This document shows, in pieces, positions 1-10,934 of a stretch of DNA of 64,000 nucleotides. Origin of the DNA: Lepus europaeus. Lineage: Eukaryota > Chordata > Mammalia > Lagomorpha > Leporidae. The stretch's first letter is position 1. Each line of letters opens with the position of its first letter. Under the pieces are notes generated by a model that was not told where the DNA came from, made no database searches, and saw nothing but the letters and a program-made list of their open reading frames with translations. The stretch lies in NCBI RefSeq assembly GCF_033115175.1, contig NC_084835.1, positions 97,494,448 to 97,558,447 on the forward strand, read 5' to 3'. The translations under genes were made by a program, and so were the position numbers.

Positions 1-183
1 CTTCTGATCCAGCTCTCTGCTGATAGCCTTGGAAAGCAGTGGAAGAGATAACCAAGTGCTTTGGCCGCTGCACTCACATGGGAGACCCAGAAGCTCCTGA
101 CTCCTGGCTTCAGATTGGCCCAGCTCTGGCTGTTGCTGCCATTTGGGGAGTGAACCAGTGAGTGGAAGATTTCTCTTTGTCTC

Positions 184-228
<45 letters not shown>

Positions 229-268
229 CTCTGCCTCTCAAATGAATAAATAAATCTTTAAATAAAAA
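1..268 (+). mobile_element. C-repeat SINE, cut by window edge
   Basis: Starts mid-body (ATCCAGCTCTCTGCTGATAG). (CT)n at 187-224 and an AATAAATAAAT tail. The tRNA-like head lies left of the window. Confidence 0.85.
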
Positions 269-540
269 AGATTATTTATTTGAAGGGCAGAGTGACAGAG
301 GCAGAGACAGAGACAGAGAGATCCTCTATCTGCTGATTCACTCCCCAAAATCCCACAAAAACCAGGACTGAGCTAAGGCCAAAGCCCAGAACCCCATCCG
401 GGACTCACACATGGGGGTAGGAACCACCATCTGCTGCCTCCCAGGGTGTGCATCAGCAGAAAGCAAGCTAGGAAGCAGAGCAGCCAGCCAAGACTTGAAC
501 CACCACTCAGTATGGGATGCTGGCATCAAAGGCGGCCCTG
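269..540 (-). mobile_element. Old C-repeat SINE
   Basis: Tail at the left (TTATTTATTTGAAGGGCAGAG), head at the right (GGGATGCTGGCATCAAAGG). Older subtype with the CCTCCCAGGGTGTGCATCAGCAG body. Confidence 0.8.
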
Positions 541-1886
541 TTCTCAGTTCTTTAACCCTAAGTTCATTATATATTAGTGCTCAAATGAAATATACACTTA
601 AAACAAAAGGAGTCCTTACCGTGTTTCATAAAAACCCTCCAAATTTCCAAAGGTTGTCCCCCTCGCCACTGCTCTTCACATCCTTGCTCACCACTGAGCT
701 CTCCTCATGCTGCTCCCGCTACGGGATGGCCTTCTGTTCCCAGTCCCTTCCCTCCACTCAGCTGTCAATGTAAAGGTCATCTACCGCCACCTCCAAGAAG
801 ACGTCCTGGGCCAATGGGAGGTAGGTCTAGAAAGGAAGCCTGTCGTTAAACACTCTCGGGAATATTCAGCAATTCAAGCCACGGGGATGCAGGAGCCTTC
901 AAACCAGAAGTGAAACAAACGTGCCACTTCTCCCAGGAACACTCTGACCCATGCTGCTCCAGTCCAGCTTGGATGGGTGCCCTTGCTGCCATGGGCACGC
1001 TTGCCCGTGCATCTTCCCACAGCATATATCACACATCACCAGACTCCTTGTTGATTTACAGGCCAAGTTAGAAGCTGACTGAAGGCAACAGCATGGCCTC
1101 TCCAGCCCTCCATTAAAGCACGAGAAACTAAGGGGCACTTGTGTGACACACAGTGCAAGGCCATCAGGTCCCACAGCTCTCGGTGATGAGCGCGACACAC
1201 GTGAACACATCCACTGACACCACACTCTGTGCGGAGAGGCTCAGACGCCTATGACCCCAAAAATAACAAAAGCACGCCGCTTTGTGTTTCTGCTGCTACC
1301 CTTCAGTAATTTAGAGCATGCAAAAGCCAGTTATAGAAGCAGTTTTTAAATATTAAGAAAAACAAACAGCATATTACTTAAACTTCACTCTTGAATATCC
1401 TTGATTCAGTTTCAGACCTTTGCTTCATGAGCACTCTTAATAAGATGAAAAATTAAAACTCCTCAAGAATCAAAATAAGATTTTTACAACCATGCCTGGA
1501 AACGCTACCAACATGTGATGCCCGAGTGCACTAAATATAGTTAGTGGTGAGGAAGGAGCAGCTTGGTGCTAAGGCCTTGGTGTCTCTAAACTCCGCTGAC
1601 ACCAACTTCTGGCTGCACACCTGGGCTGCACTTGAACACAGAATGTGTGGATCTGAGGAATTCCAGAAGGGAGCAATCTCAGAAATGTCGGGACTCAGAG
1701 TCTTCCCAACAGAGATTCCTCTTAGTCCTAAATACTTCTTGAACCAGGCCATCCTGGCCCCTGATGATGGCAGGGAGGAGGGACCTGCCACCTCGAAGCC
1801 TTCAATCTCAAGGTCATCAAACAAAAACATCACCGAGGAGCAAGATACTTTCAAACAGAAAGTGACAGAGGTCAAGAGTAGATGCG
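541..1886. other. Unassigned single-copy DNA, left of DYM exon 2
   Basis: About 1.35 kb with no SINE and no exon I recognise. Open frames here (for example 1544-1880 plus, 899-1225 minus) resemble no protein known to me. By position it would be DYM intron 2. Confidence 0.5.
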
Positions 1887-2148
1887 GGGCCTGTGCTATG
1901 GGGCAGTGGGTTAACGCCCTAGCTGAAGCACCGGCATTCCATATGGGCGCCAGTTCTAGTCCCGGCTGCTCCTCTTCCCATCCAGCTCTCTGCTATGGCC
2001 TGGGAAAGCAGTACAAGATGGCACAGATGCTTGGGCCTCTGTACCGCGTGCAGACCTGGAAGAAGCTCCTGACTCCTGGCTTCAGATCGACGCAGTTCCG
2101 GCCTTTGCAGCCAACTGGGGAGTGAACCATCAGATGGAAGACCTCCCT

Positions 2149-2186
<38 letters not shown>

Positions 2187-2231
2187 CTCTTTCAAATAAA
2201 AAAAAAAAAAATCTTTAAAAAAAAAAAAAAG
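1887..2231 (+). mobile_element. C-repeat SINE
   Basis: Head GCAGTGGGTTAACGCC, body with CCTGGGAAAGCAG, (CT)n at 2150-2182 and two A-rich tail blocks. Confidence 0.88.
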
Positions 2232-2322
2232 AGTAGATGCAACATGCAAATGAGGACTCTACAGGATCTACTCTCCCACCAAGCTACAATGAGGAGTTGA
2301 CTCATTTTGTAGCTTTTTATAC

Positions 2323-2381
2323 TTTTTAAAGATTTATTATTAATTTGAAAGGCGAAGTTAGAAAGAAGGAGAGACCGAGAG

Positions 2382-2420
<39 letters not shown>

Positions 2421-3003
2421 TTCTATCCTCTGATTCACTTCCCAAATGGTCACAAAAGCCAGCACTGGGCCAGGAGCTAGAAGCTTTATCTAAGTCTCCC
2501 ATGTGGGTGCAGGGGTCCAAACATTTGAGTCATCATCTTTTTTTTTTTTTTTTTTGACAGGCAGAGGGGATAGTGAGAGAGAGAGAGACAGAGAGAAAGG
2601 TGTTCCTTTTTGCCGTTGGTTCACCCTCCAATGGCCGCTGTGGCCGGCGCATCATGCTGATCCGAAGCCAGGAGCCAGGTGCTTCTCCTGGTTTCCCATG
2701 CGGGTGCAGGGCCCAAGCACTTGGGCCATGCTCCACTGCCTCCACAGGCCAGCAGAGAGCTGGCCTGGAAGAGGGGCAACCGTGATAGAATCTGGCGCCC
2801 CAACCGGGACTAGAACCCGGTGTGCCGGCGCCGCAAGGCAGAGGATTAGCTTGTTAAGCCACGGCGCCGGCCTGAGCCATCTTCTGATGCTTTCCCAGGC
2901 CATTATCACAAACAGAGCAGCCGGGACTTTTGACCGGTGCCCAAATAGGATACCGGCATCACAGCCAGTGGCTGTACCTGCCATGCCACAGCACTGGTTC
3001 CTC
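2323..3003 (-). mobile_element. Old C-repeat SINE split by a younger one
   Basis: The tail half is 2323-2538 and the head half resumes at 2873 (GAGCCATCTTCTGATGCTTTCC) to about 3003. The two halves read as one element once 2539-2872 is removed. Confidence 0.85.
2539..2872 (-). mobile_element. Young C-repeat SINE nested in an older one
   Basis: Young type: GACAGGCAGAG near the T-run at left, GCCACGGCGCCGGCC at right. Flanked by an 11/13 match TSD, TGAGTCATCATCT (2526) and TGAGCCATCTTCT (2873). Confidence 0.92.
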
Positions 3004-3282
3004 AAAATCTGTTGCTGCTACAGTTCATCTCCAAGTTGAGGCTTCCCACCAGTCCACAGCCACTCAGAAGCAGTAATAAGTAACCACTTCATATAATATA
3101 CATTTAATCTGTGTTGTCAGATAAACTGATAACTTCTAAGGCCCAATTCAAATGTATTCAAGGTCAGAAATTAATTATTGACAAAAGGCATAAAAAGGTC
3201 CCAGAAAAGGAAACAAAAATAAGATTTAAATATATGAAAAATAAACACAACCTTGATCATTAAAGACAAAAAGGCTGGTAGT

Positions 3283-3577
3283 GGGGTCTATGCTGGGGCG
3301 TAGCGGGTAAAGCCTGTGATATGGGCACCAGTTCAAGTCCTAGTTGCTCCTCATATGACCCAGCTCCCTGCTAATGCACCTGGGAAAGCAGCTGAATATG
3401 GCCCAAGTGCTTGGGCCCCTGCATCCTGGATGAAGCTCCTGGCTTTGGCTTGGTCCAGTCCTGGCCATTGCAGCCATTTGGGGAGTGAACCAGAAAATGG
3501 AAGATCTCTCTCTGCTTCTGCCTCTTTTTCTCTGTAATCCTTTCAAAGAAATTAATTTTTTAAAAAAAGAAAAGAAA
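3283..3577 (+). mobile_element. C-repeat SINE
   Basis: Head GGGGCGTAGCGGGTAAAGCC, B-box-like GTTCAAGTCC, tail of A-rich GAAAAGAAAAG. Confidence 0.82.
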
Positions 3578-3663
3578 AGCACCACTGGTGCTGTGGTGCA
3601 GATTAAGCCACCACTTGCAACTGCTGGCTTCCCATACCAGAGTGCAAGTTAAAGACCTGGCTG
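3578..3663 (+). mobile_element. Head fragment of a C-repeat SINE
   Basis: Only the tRNA-like head is present (CTGTGGTGCAGATTAAGCC to AAAGACCTGG). A second SINE follows at once. Confidence 0.6.
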
Positions 3664-3960
3664 GGGGCTGGTGCTGCAGTGCCAGCATCCCACATGGGTG
3701 TCAGTTCAAGTCCCAGCTGCCCCATTTCTGATCCAGCTGCTATGGCCTGGGAAAGCAGCAGAAGATGGCCCAAGCCCTTGGGCCCCTGCACCCTAATGGG
3801 AGACCCAGAAGAAGCTCCTGGCTCCTGGCTTCGGCCTGGCCCAGCGCAGGCCATTGCGGTGGCCTGAGGAGTTAACCAGACAGAAGACCTCTCTCTCTCT
3901 CCCTCTCCTTTCTCTCTCTCTCTATATATATATGTGTTTGTGTGTGTGTGTGTGTTTAAA
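3664..3960 (+). mobile_element. C-repeat SINE with microsatellite tail
   Basis: Full body from GGGGCTGGTGCTGCAG. The CT-rich part runs into (TA)n and (TG)n at 3922-3955 in place of the usual AAATAAATA tail. Confidence 0.82.
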
Positions 3961-4079
3961 ATATATGCAGTTTTTATAACATGTTTCAGTGAATGTGTTG
4001 AAGACCCCTCATACAGATGATATCAAAATTTTCTGTACCAAAAAAAAACATGTTTCAATCTCATTTTCCATGCACTTTT

Positions 4080-4386
4080 TAAAAAAGATTTATTTTATTT
4101 ATTTGAAGAGCAAAGTGACAGCAAAAGAAGAGGGGGTAGAATATTGATCTTCCATATACTGGTTCAAATGGCTGCGAAAGCCAGGGAATGAGCAGGCCAA
4201 AGCCAGGAACTTGGAACTCCATCTGGGTCTCCCACGCGTGTGGCAGGGCCCAAGCACCTGCACCATCTTCAGCTGCTTTCTCAGGCACATTAGCAGGGAG
4301 CCGAATGGGAAGCAAAGCATGAACCACTGCTCCGACATAAGATGCTGGCGTCACAGGTGTCGACATGCTGAGCCATGACACTGCCA
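4080..4386 (-). mobile_element. C-repeat SINE near DYM exon 2
   Basis: Tail AAAGATTTATTTTATTTATTTGAAG at the left, head GATGCTGGCGTCACAGG at the right. Its head end is about 125 bases from the exon 2 donor. Confidence 0.85.
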
Positions 4387-4510
4387 TGATCATGAACTTT
4401 TTGAAGTACCCTCATAAACAGAAGAATATAAAAAAATATTTCTAAAAAATAAGCATATCACACTAGTTCATGAAGTCTTATGAACTTCCAATCTCCAGAT
4501 GATCTCTTAC

Positions 4511-4702
4511 CTGCTAGTTGGTGTAGGGAAAGAAAATGAGAGAAGCTGGTTCCAAAATGGATCATTCTCAGAGACAGATTCTGTGCCTGATAACTTTTTT
4601 AAGTATTCATTTTTAGGAAGATCACTGATTCTGCTGCTGTTCGATCCCATCTTCTAACTTGGTTGGTAACTTCTCCTTACACCTGCATTTCCATAAAAGG
4701 AC
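4511..4702 (-). CDS. DYM: DYM (dymeclin) exon 2, first coding exon
   Basis: The ATG is at 4650-4648 and the coding part is 4511-4650 (46 codons plus 2 bases). It reads [16 protein letters not shown], then a stretch ending SFSFPTPTS, matching the dymeclin N-terminus as I recall it, with a few conservative changes (S for G at residue 9, V for I, T for A). The MGSNSS start is a typical N-myristoylation signal, and dymeclin is a Golgi-associated protein needed for normal trafficking and skeletal development (Dyggve-Melchior-Clausen disease in human). The acceptor is a long pyrimidine run ending in TTTTTTAG before 4702, and the donor is CAG|gtaagag at 4511. The 52 bases 4651-4702 are 5'UTR. The exon ends in codon phase 2. 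The next exon is not in the window, so only the gene's 5' end is seen. No disruption is visible. Confidence 0.96.
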
Positions 4703-5439
4703 CTAAAAAATGAAAAAAAAAAAAGCAAACTTTATCAAAATAATCATCTTTTCCTATCCTTGACCTATATGTAAAAAGCTAAAAGCTTACTAAAGGAATG
4801 CATATCGCTATTGCAAATATATTAGATATCAGATACAAAAGCACGGTGGGGAAAAGGGGGCTAAACTCTGTCACAGCCAACACAAAACAAAATCCCACAT
4901 CTGTACTATGGATAGTATAGATGAAATGATAATTTATTAACAAACAGATGGAAAATGACACTCTTTTACAACTAAAGCAATGGTACTGAAGAAATAAAAA
5001 TGCCGGATGGCTTGGCTATGCAAAGAAACAGAGAAAGTAGTTCAAGTAATTGCCACATACGGCCCATACTGGTGGGGAGAGCGGGGGCAGGGTGGAGAGG
5101 CTGACCTGGAGCACCTGTTTCCAGGAGAGAGACCCCCAACTCCAAAGGAGCCATATCTAACGTCGCTGACTCTGCGGTACAGTACTGTTTCATACACCCT
5201 GCTCTTAACCCATGAATTTTTCTGATGAAAGAAACTTACTCCCCTTTCTACCCTATTCCATTATCTAGACTACCATGGAACAGGCATTCCCTAAAAAGCA
5301 AGTGGAATAAATGAGTGACTAAATAATTCATGTCCTCAAGGCTCTTCCATGTTTGTTGTTCTTGGTCACTAAAGGGAAAACTAACAGTTCCGTTACAAAC
5401 ACAAAACATTGTCTTTTTTAAACCATACTTAACGTGATT
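4703..5439. other. Unassigned single-copy intron DNA beside DYM exon 2
   Basis: Holds the exon 2 polypyrimidine tract at its left edge and otherwise AT-rich sequence with no repeat or motif I can name. Confidence 0.5.
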
Positions 5440-6115
5440 ATTTTGTTTTTATTATTTAAGAGGCACAGATATGGCCGGCGCCGTGGCTTAACAGGCTAAT
5501 CCTCCACCTTGCGGCGCTGGCACACTGGGTTCTAGTCCCGGTTGGGGTGCCGGATTCTATCCCGGTTGCCCCTCTTCCAAGCCAGCTCTCTGCTATGGCC
5601 CGGGAAGGCAGTGGAGGATGGCCCAAGTGCTTGGGCCCTGCACCCGCATTGGAGACCAGGAGAAGCACCTGGCTCCTGGCTTCGGATCAGCGAGATGTGC
5701 CGGCCACAGTGGCCATTGGAGGGTGAACCAACGGCAAAAAGGAAGACCTTTCTTTCTGTCTCTCTCTCACTATCCACTCTGCCTGTCAAAATAAATAAAT
5801 AAAAATAAAAATTAAAAAAAAAGAGGCACAGATATATAGAGAACTTCCATCTTGCTGGTCCATTCCCCAAATTCCCACAATGGCTAGGACAGGGCCAGGG
5901 CAAGGTCAGGAGGCTGGAACTCAATCCAGGGCTCCCACAAAGGTAGCAGAGACCCAGCTGCTCGAGCCACCACCTGCTCACCTGCTGCCTCCCAGGGCAT
6001 GCATGAGCAGAAAGCTGGATGGGAAATGGAGTCAGGACTTGAACCCAGGGACTCCAACATGGAACACTGGTGTCCCAAGTGGTGACTTAACCTCTAGGCC
6101 AAATGCCTACCCCCT
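5440..6115 (-). mobile_element. Old C-repeat SINE split in its tail
   Basis: The tail (TTTTTATTATTTAAGAGGC) is at 5440-5473. The body resumes at 5836 and ends with a degenerate head near 6115. The young SINE 5474-5820 sits in the tail. Confidence 0.8.
5474..5820 (+). mobile_element. Young C-repeat SINE with perfect 15-bp TSD
   Basis: Head GGCCGGCGCCGTGGCTTAAC, TSD AAGAGGCACAGATAT at 5459-5473 and 5821-5835. The perfect TSD and little divergence from the other young copies mark a recent insertion. Confidence 0.96.
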
Positions 6116-6394
6116 AACATACTTCTAGATCTTGTTTTACTCCCACTTGTTAATAAAAGTTATCTTACTGAATGGTAAAATGGTTGAAAGACGAGTAATA
6201 AATTATACTTTCTAAAAAATTACCATAACAATGAAAGGAAATTATGTGGGCTCATAGCCAAAGAAAACTCAGGCAAATGAGAATTACATTGGTAAGTGAC
6301 TTCCTTACTTATGTCCATCCTCATTCCACAAAGGCAAGAGAGCCAAGATCAGAATCAGGAAGCAGAAGCAGGAACTGACACAGGAATTGGCACA

Positions 6395-6630
6395 AGTTGA
6401 TGGCACTTGGGATGCCCACATCAGAGTATCCCACATCCCATATCAGATACGGGATCCCGTATCAGAGTGCCTGGTTTAAGTCCCAACTCCTTCATCTTGC
6501 TCCAACTTCCTGCTAATGTGCACTCTGGGAGGCAGCAGGTGACGGCTCAAGCACCTGGGCTCCTGCCACCCACGAGCAAGACCAGAATAGAGTTCCTGGC
6601 TTAGGCCTGGCCCAACACCAGAAATTACAG
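6395..6630 (+). mobile_element. Old C-repeat SINE, 3' truncated
   Basis: Older subtype (CCCATATCAGATAC head, GTGCACTCTGGGAGGCAGCAG body). It stops before the CT-rich part and tail. Confidence 0.7.
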
Positions 6631-6835
6631 GTACTTATCCAAGGCTGCCCAGTGCACATGGGCAGCTGGGTCTTCTAAACAGAAGCTCAGAAACACCGAT
6701 CTGGCTTCTTTTCACCCACACCTGAACCTGAGACCACCAGGGCCTCTATCCTTCCAAGTCATGTACACAGGAACCCCAGTAATAGCTGACTCCATAAGCC
6801 TCCAGATCAAGCCAGCTAATCTTAAGGTTTAATTT

Positions 6836-7139
6836 TTTTTAATTAATTATTTGAAATGCGGTTAGAGAGAGACAGAGAAGTCTTCCATTCGCTGGTTTAC
6901 TCCCCAGATGGCTGCAATGGCCAGAGCTGTGACGATCTGAAGTCAGGAGCCAGGCGATTTCTCCAGGTCTCTCACATGGATACAGGAGCCCAAGCACTTG
7001 GTCCATCTTCAGCTGCTTTCCCAGGCCATAGCAGAGAGCTAGATTGGAAGTGGAGCAGCCAGAACTCGAACCTGAGCCCATATGGGATGCCAGCACTACA
7101 GGCGGCAGCTTTACCTGCTACACCACAGCCCCAGCCCCA
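6836..7139 (-). mobile_element. C-repeat SINE with TSD
   Basis: Flanked by TAAGGTTTAATTT at 6823-6835 and 7140-7152. Head at the right ends CACCACAGCCCCAGCCCC. Confidence 0.92.
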
Positions 7140-7152
7140 TAAGGTTTAATTT

Positions 7153-7627
7153 AAATTAGGAATTGTTAAGCCCAATTAGAAAGTGCTATAAAGAAATAAG
7201 AAACAAACAGATTCCATACTCACATACCCCATCCCAAAGCTACTGTATAAATGAGAATTTTAATCTCTTTAAAATTAAATTGTCTAATATAGTCTTACCA
7301 GGAGATGTAAGACACTAGTGAAAATTAATGAGGTACAGCTATAATTAAAAGCATGGACACATCATAGAGACAAAATTTTTTTAAAAAAGAGAGCTACAGA
7401 ATAATATACATGGCATGGTCTCTAAGATTTCAAAACATGGAAACAGATCATGGATACATTCAGGTACTAACACACACATGGGGAGTAAACAGCAAATTCT
7501 AATGACAGGGGGCTTCAGCCCCATCAATAAATACCTTCTTAGCCAGACAAGAGAAAGGGAGGAGAGGGAAATGAAGTACAAAGGCAAGCACTTAGCATTG
7601 CTGAAACACACAGTGTGAAAGTAAGCT
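7153..7627. other. Intron DNA with weak L1 3'-end similarity
   Basis: About 7390-7500 (ACAGAATAATATACATGGCATGG and following) resembles an old L1 3'UTR on the plus strand. The rest is unassigned. Confidence 0.35.
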
Positions 7628-7962
7628 CTAGGTCAGTGTCACGGCTCACTAGGCTAATCCTCCGCCTGCGTAGTCGGCACACTGGGTTCTAGTCCCGGTC
7701 AGGGCGCCAGATTCTGTCCCAGTTGCTCCTCTTCCAGGCCAGCTCTCTGCTGTGGCCCAGGAGTGCAGTGGAGGATGGCCCAGGTCCTTGGGCCTTGCAC
7801 CCGCATGGGAGACCAGGAGAAGCACCTGGCTCCTGGCTTCGGATTAGTGCGGTGCGCTGGCCGCAGCAGCCACTGGAGGGTAAACCAACGGAAAAGGAAG
7901 ACCTTTCTCTCTGTCTCTCTCTCTCACTGTCCACTCTGCGTGTCAAAAAAAAAAAAAAAAAA
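7628..7962 (+). mobile_element. Young C-repeat SINE
   Basis: Head CACGGCTCACTAGGCTAATCC (the TCACTAGG variant shared with the copy at 47139), tail of 18 A. Confidence 0.9.
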
Positions 7963-8475
7963 GTGCGTTCTTGTTATGTTACTCTCTGTTCCTATTTTAT
8001 ATATTAACTTCTAAAAAGAAAAGAATGTTTCTCAATCTCTTAGCTAGGTGACAGGAAGCAGTGCCTTTAAAATATTAAAAGGAAATACTGGAACTTGAAT
8101 TCTATAGCTGGCCAAGCCACCAATTAAATGAGAAAGGGGGAATAAAGATCCCTTCGTCTTGCCAAGATTCAAAAACCCTCCCAGGCACCCATTTTCAGGA
8201 AGCTCCTGGGATATACTCCTTCCACAAGGGGATAAGCCAAGGAAAAGGATAACGGGGTTCAGGAGACAGGAAATGCCACTGAGGGCAGCCCTGAAGGGAA
8301 GTCACAGGACAAGGGCTGTGCAGCAGACCGGAGTCCAGGCTGTGCCAGTATCGCCGGGAAAAGAAAAACCAGAACTGAGGTCTGGTGTGTCTGTCCTAAC
8401 TCGTACAGTGTTAAAATAATGGAGGAGAATTTGGAAGCAATGAATAACAGTTATACAGAAAACAAAGCAACTGTT
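7963..8475. other. Unassigned single-copy intron DNA
   Basis: About 510 bases. The 86-codon frame at 8159-8419 has no recognisable similarity. Confidence 0.45.
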
Positions 8476-8793
8476 TTTCTAAGATTTATTCATTTATTTG
8501 AAAGGCAGAGAGAGGGAGAGAGAGAAACAGAGATTTTCCATCCACTGGTTCACTCTCCAAATGGTCGTAATGGCCAGGGCTAGACCCGCCTGAAGCCAAG
8601 AGCCAGGGGCTTCTTCAGGGTCTCCCATGTGGATGCAGGGCCCAAGCAATTGAGCCATCTCCCACTGCTTTCCCAGGCCATAGCAGAGAGCTGGATCAGA
8701 AGTGCAGCAGCCAAGGCTCAAACCGGTACCCATATGGGATGCTGGCACTGCAGGAAGAGGTTTACCCTAATGCTGTACCACAACAAAGCCCTG
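8476..8793 (-). mobile_element. C-repeat SINE
   Basis: Tail TAAGATTTATTCATTTATTTG at the left, head GGGATGCTGGCACTGCAGG at the right. Confidence 0.88.
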
Positions 8794-8932
8794 GTAATTG
8801 ATTTTTTTAAAGTCTGCGTCCTTTGGGAAAAACAAAAAGAAAGGTCATGTAATCATAGGATATGACTCAATTCAACTGTGATTGATTTTTCTATAATCAA
8901 TACAACATAAATGCTAAATAAAGATTTAACAA

Positions 8933-9176
8933 GGGGCAGGTGCTGTGGCATAGTGGGTAAAGCCGCCACCTGCAGTGCCAGCATCCCATATGGGTGCCGA
9001 TTTGAGTTCTGGCTGATCCAGCTCTCTGCTATGGCCTGGGAAAGCAGCTGAAGATGGCCCAAGTCCTTAGACCCTTGCACCTGTGTGAGACCCCAAAGAA
9101 GCTCCTGGCTCCTGGTTTCATATTGGTGCAGCTCCGGCCGTTGTGGCCATCTGGGGAGTGAACCAGTGGAAGGAAG

Positions 9177-9236
<60 letters not shown>

Positions 9237-9282
9237 CTCTGTAACTTTGCCTTTCAAATAAATAAAGAAATCTTTAAAAAAA
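8933..9282 (+). mobile_element. C-repeat SINE with 12-bp TSD and long (CT)n
   Basis: TSD AAGATTTAACAA at 8921-8932 and 9283-9294. The internal (CT)n at 9179-9231 is unusually long and pure. Confidence 0.94.
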
Positions 9283-9294
9283 AAGATTTAACAA

Positions 9295-9614
9295 AAAATT
9301 GTGAGGTAACTATACTGAGAAGATTCCAGAAAGAGAAGTAGGAGTAGTGGTCTAAGAGTGCTACATCTTTGCCTTCCATAATACACAGGAAATCAACTGA
9401 AAATATCTAGGATTACTAAATCAAAACCAACAGTAAAGGCATATTAGTCATAGAGAGGTAACTAACGAGAAGCAGCAGCTACCAGACTTGACAGTGGTGG
9501 TCACTTCTGGGGAAAAGGATTCCGGGTGGGAAGGATGGGGATGCAGTATTTTAAGTCCATCATATTGTTTCACATTTTACAACCATGCCCACTGATGGAA
9601 GTGGTGGAGCAGAA
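9295..9614. other. Intron DNA with possible L1 3'-end piece
   Basis: About 9470-9560 (GACAGTGGTGGTCACTTCTGGGG) recalls an L1 3'UTR motif, without further support. Confidence 0.3.
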
Positions 9615-9895
9615 AGAACACTGCGTGGAGTGCCCCATCCCGTACCAGATGCCTGGGGAGTCCTGTCTCCACTGCCCACTGGAGCTTCCTGCTGCTGTGC
9701 ACCCTGGGAGGCAGCAGGGGATGGCTCAGGTACTTGAGTCCCTGCCACTCACATGGGAGACCAGATGGAGTTCCAAGGTCCGGGACTCCAGCTAGCCTGG
9801 CCTCATCCGCTGTGGGCATTTGGGAAATGCATCAGCAGATGGAAGACTTCTGTCTCTGTCTCTCTATGCCTTTCAATACATAAAAATTTTAAATT
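9615..9895 (+). mobile_element. Old C-repeat SINE
   Basis: Older subtype with GTGCACCCTGGGAGGCAGCAG, short CT-rich part, tail TTTCAATACATAAAAATTTTAA. Confidence 0.75.
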
Positions 9896-10093
9896 ATGAA
9901 AAAATATAAAATGATGTCATATATTATTCTGATAAAAATTAAGCATTTTTAATATCCCTTATCATCATCTATTCAGATTTAAATTTTTTAACATAAAATG
10001 GAAAATACATTACCATCATAACTGAAGTAATGGCAACAAATGTGAAATATTCTTTACTCAAGTACAAAACTGGCAAGCTTAAGAAAATGTAAG

Positions 10094-10403
10094 GCGGGGC
10101 CAGCACTGTGGAGTAGAGGGTAAAGCCACCGCCTGCAGTGCCGGCATCCCACATGGGCACCGGATCGGGCCCACTTCTGATCCAGCGCTCTGCTTGGGCC
10201 CAAGTGGCCCAAGTCCTTGGGCCCCTGCACCCACGTGGGAGACCTGGAAGAAGCTCCTGGCTCCTAGCTTCAGATCGATGCAGCTCTGGCCATTGCAGTC
10301 AATTGGAGAGAGAAACAGCAGATGGAAGACCTCTCTCTCTCTCTGCCTCTCCTTCTCTCTCTATGTAACTATGAATTTCAAATAAATAAATAAATCTTAA
10401 ATA
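10094..10403 (+). mobile_element. C-repeat SINE
   Basis: Head GGGGCCAGCACTGTGGAGTAG, tail AAATAAATAAATAAATC. A second SINE is inserted in its A-rich end. Confidence 0.9.
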
Positions 10404-10417
10404 AAAATCTAAGTCAT

Positions 10418-10688
10418 GGGGGCTGGTGCTATGGAATAGTAGGTGAAGCTTCCGCCTGCAGTGCCAGCATCCCATATGGGCGCCAGTTCATGTCCTGACT
10501 GCTCCACTTCGGATCCAGCTCTCTGCTAATGGCCTGGAAAAGCAGTGAAAGATAGCCCAAGTGCTTGGGCCCCTGCACCTACATGGGAACTTGGAAGAAA
10601 GCTCCTGGCTCCTGGCTTTGCAGCCATTTAGGGAATGAACCAGATCTCTCTATATAGAATAAATAAATTACTTTTTTAAAAAAGAAAT
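10418..10688 (+). mobile_element. C-repeat SINE inserted at another SINE's tail
   Basis: TSD AAAATCTAAGTCAT at 10404-10417 and 10689-10702. The first copy overlaps the tail of the preceding SINE. Confidence 0.92.
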
Positions 10689-10733
10689 AAAATCTAAGTC
10701 ATCAAAGTCAGCCCTTGACACAAGAGTTTATAG

Positions 10734-10775
10734 AAGGAAGGAAGGGAGGAAGGGAGGGAGGAAAAGAAAAGAAAA
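10734..10775 (+). repeat. GGAA/GGGA-rich simple repeat
   Basis: Imperfect (GGAA)n and (GAGG)n changing to GAAAA units. Confidence 0.8.
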
Positions 10776-10934
10776 TCTGATACAATTTAATGTCACATTT
10801 AGATCTGATATCTCCCAAAATCTAAATTTCAACTTTCTACCACTGTATGAGTTTGTAAACAAGTAGCAGCCAAGGCACAGGCAGAAAAGAATTAAGTTCC
10901 AGCCCACAAAAGTAAAAGACACACAGATTAATCA

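Noticed and set aside
1544-2125. 193-codon plus-strand frame
   Set aside because: Its second half is a C-repeat. The first half has no recognisable similarity and no splice or promoter support.
2345-3039. Repeated protein-like strings such as GPSAWALHPHGRPGEAPGSWLRIS in many frames
   Set aside because: Translation of the C-repeat body in various frames. They recur at every copy and carry SINE landmarks, so they are not a gene family.
5007-5225. Possible extra exon upstream of DYM exon 2
   Set aside because: The frame shows no dymeclin similarity, and dymeclin begins with the ATG at 4650.
10094-10180. tRNA-like A and B boxes (for example GGTTCGAGTCC) at dozens of places
   Set aside because: These are the tRNA-derived heads of C-repeat SINEs, each followed by a SINE body and tail and with no mature tRNA fold.
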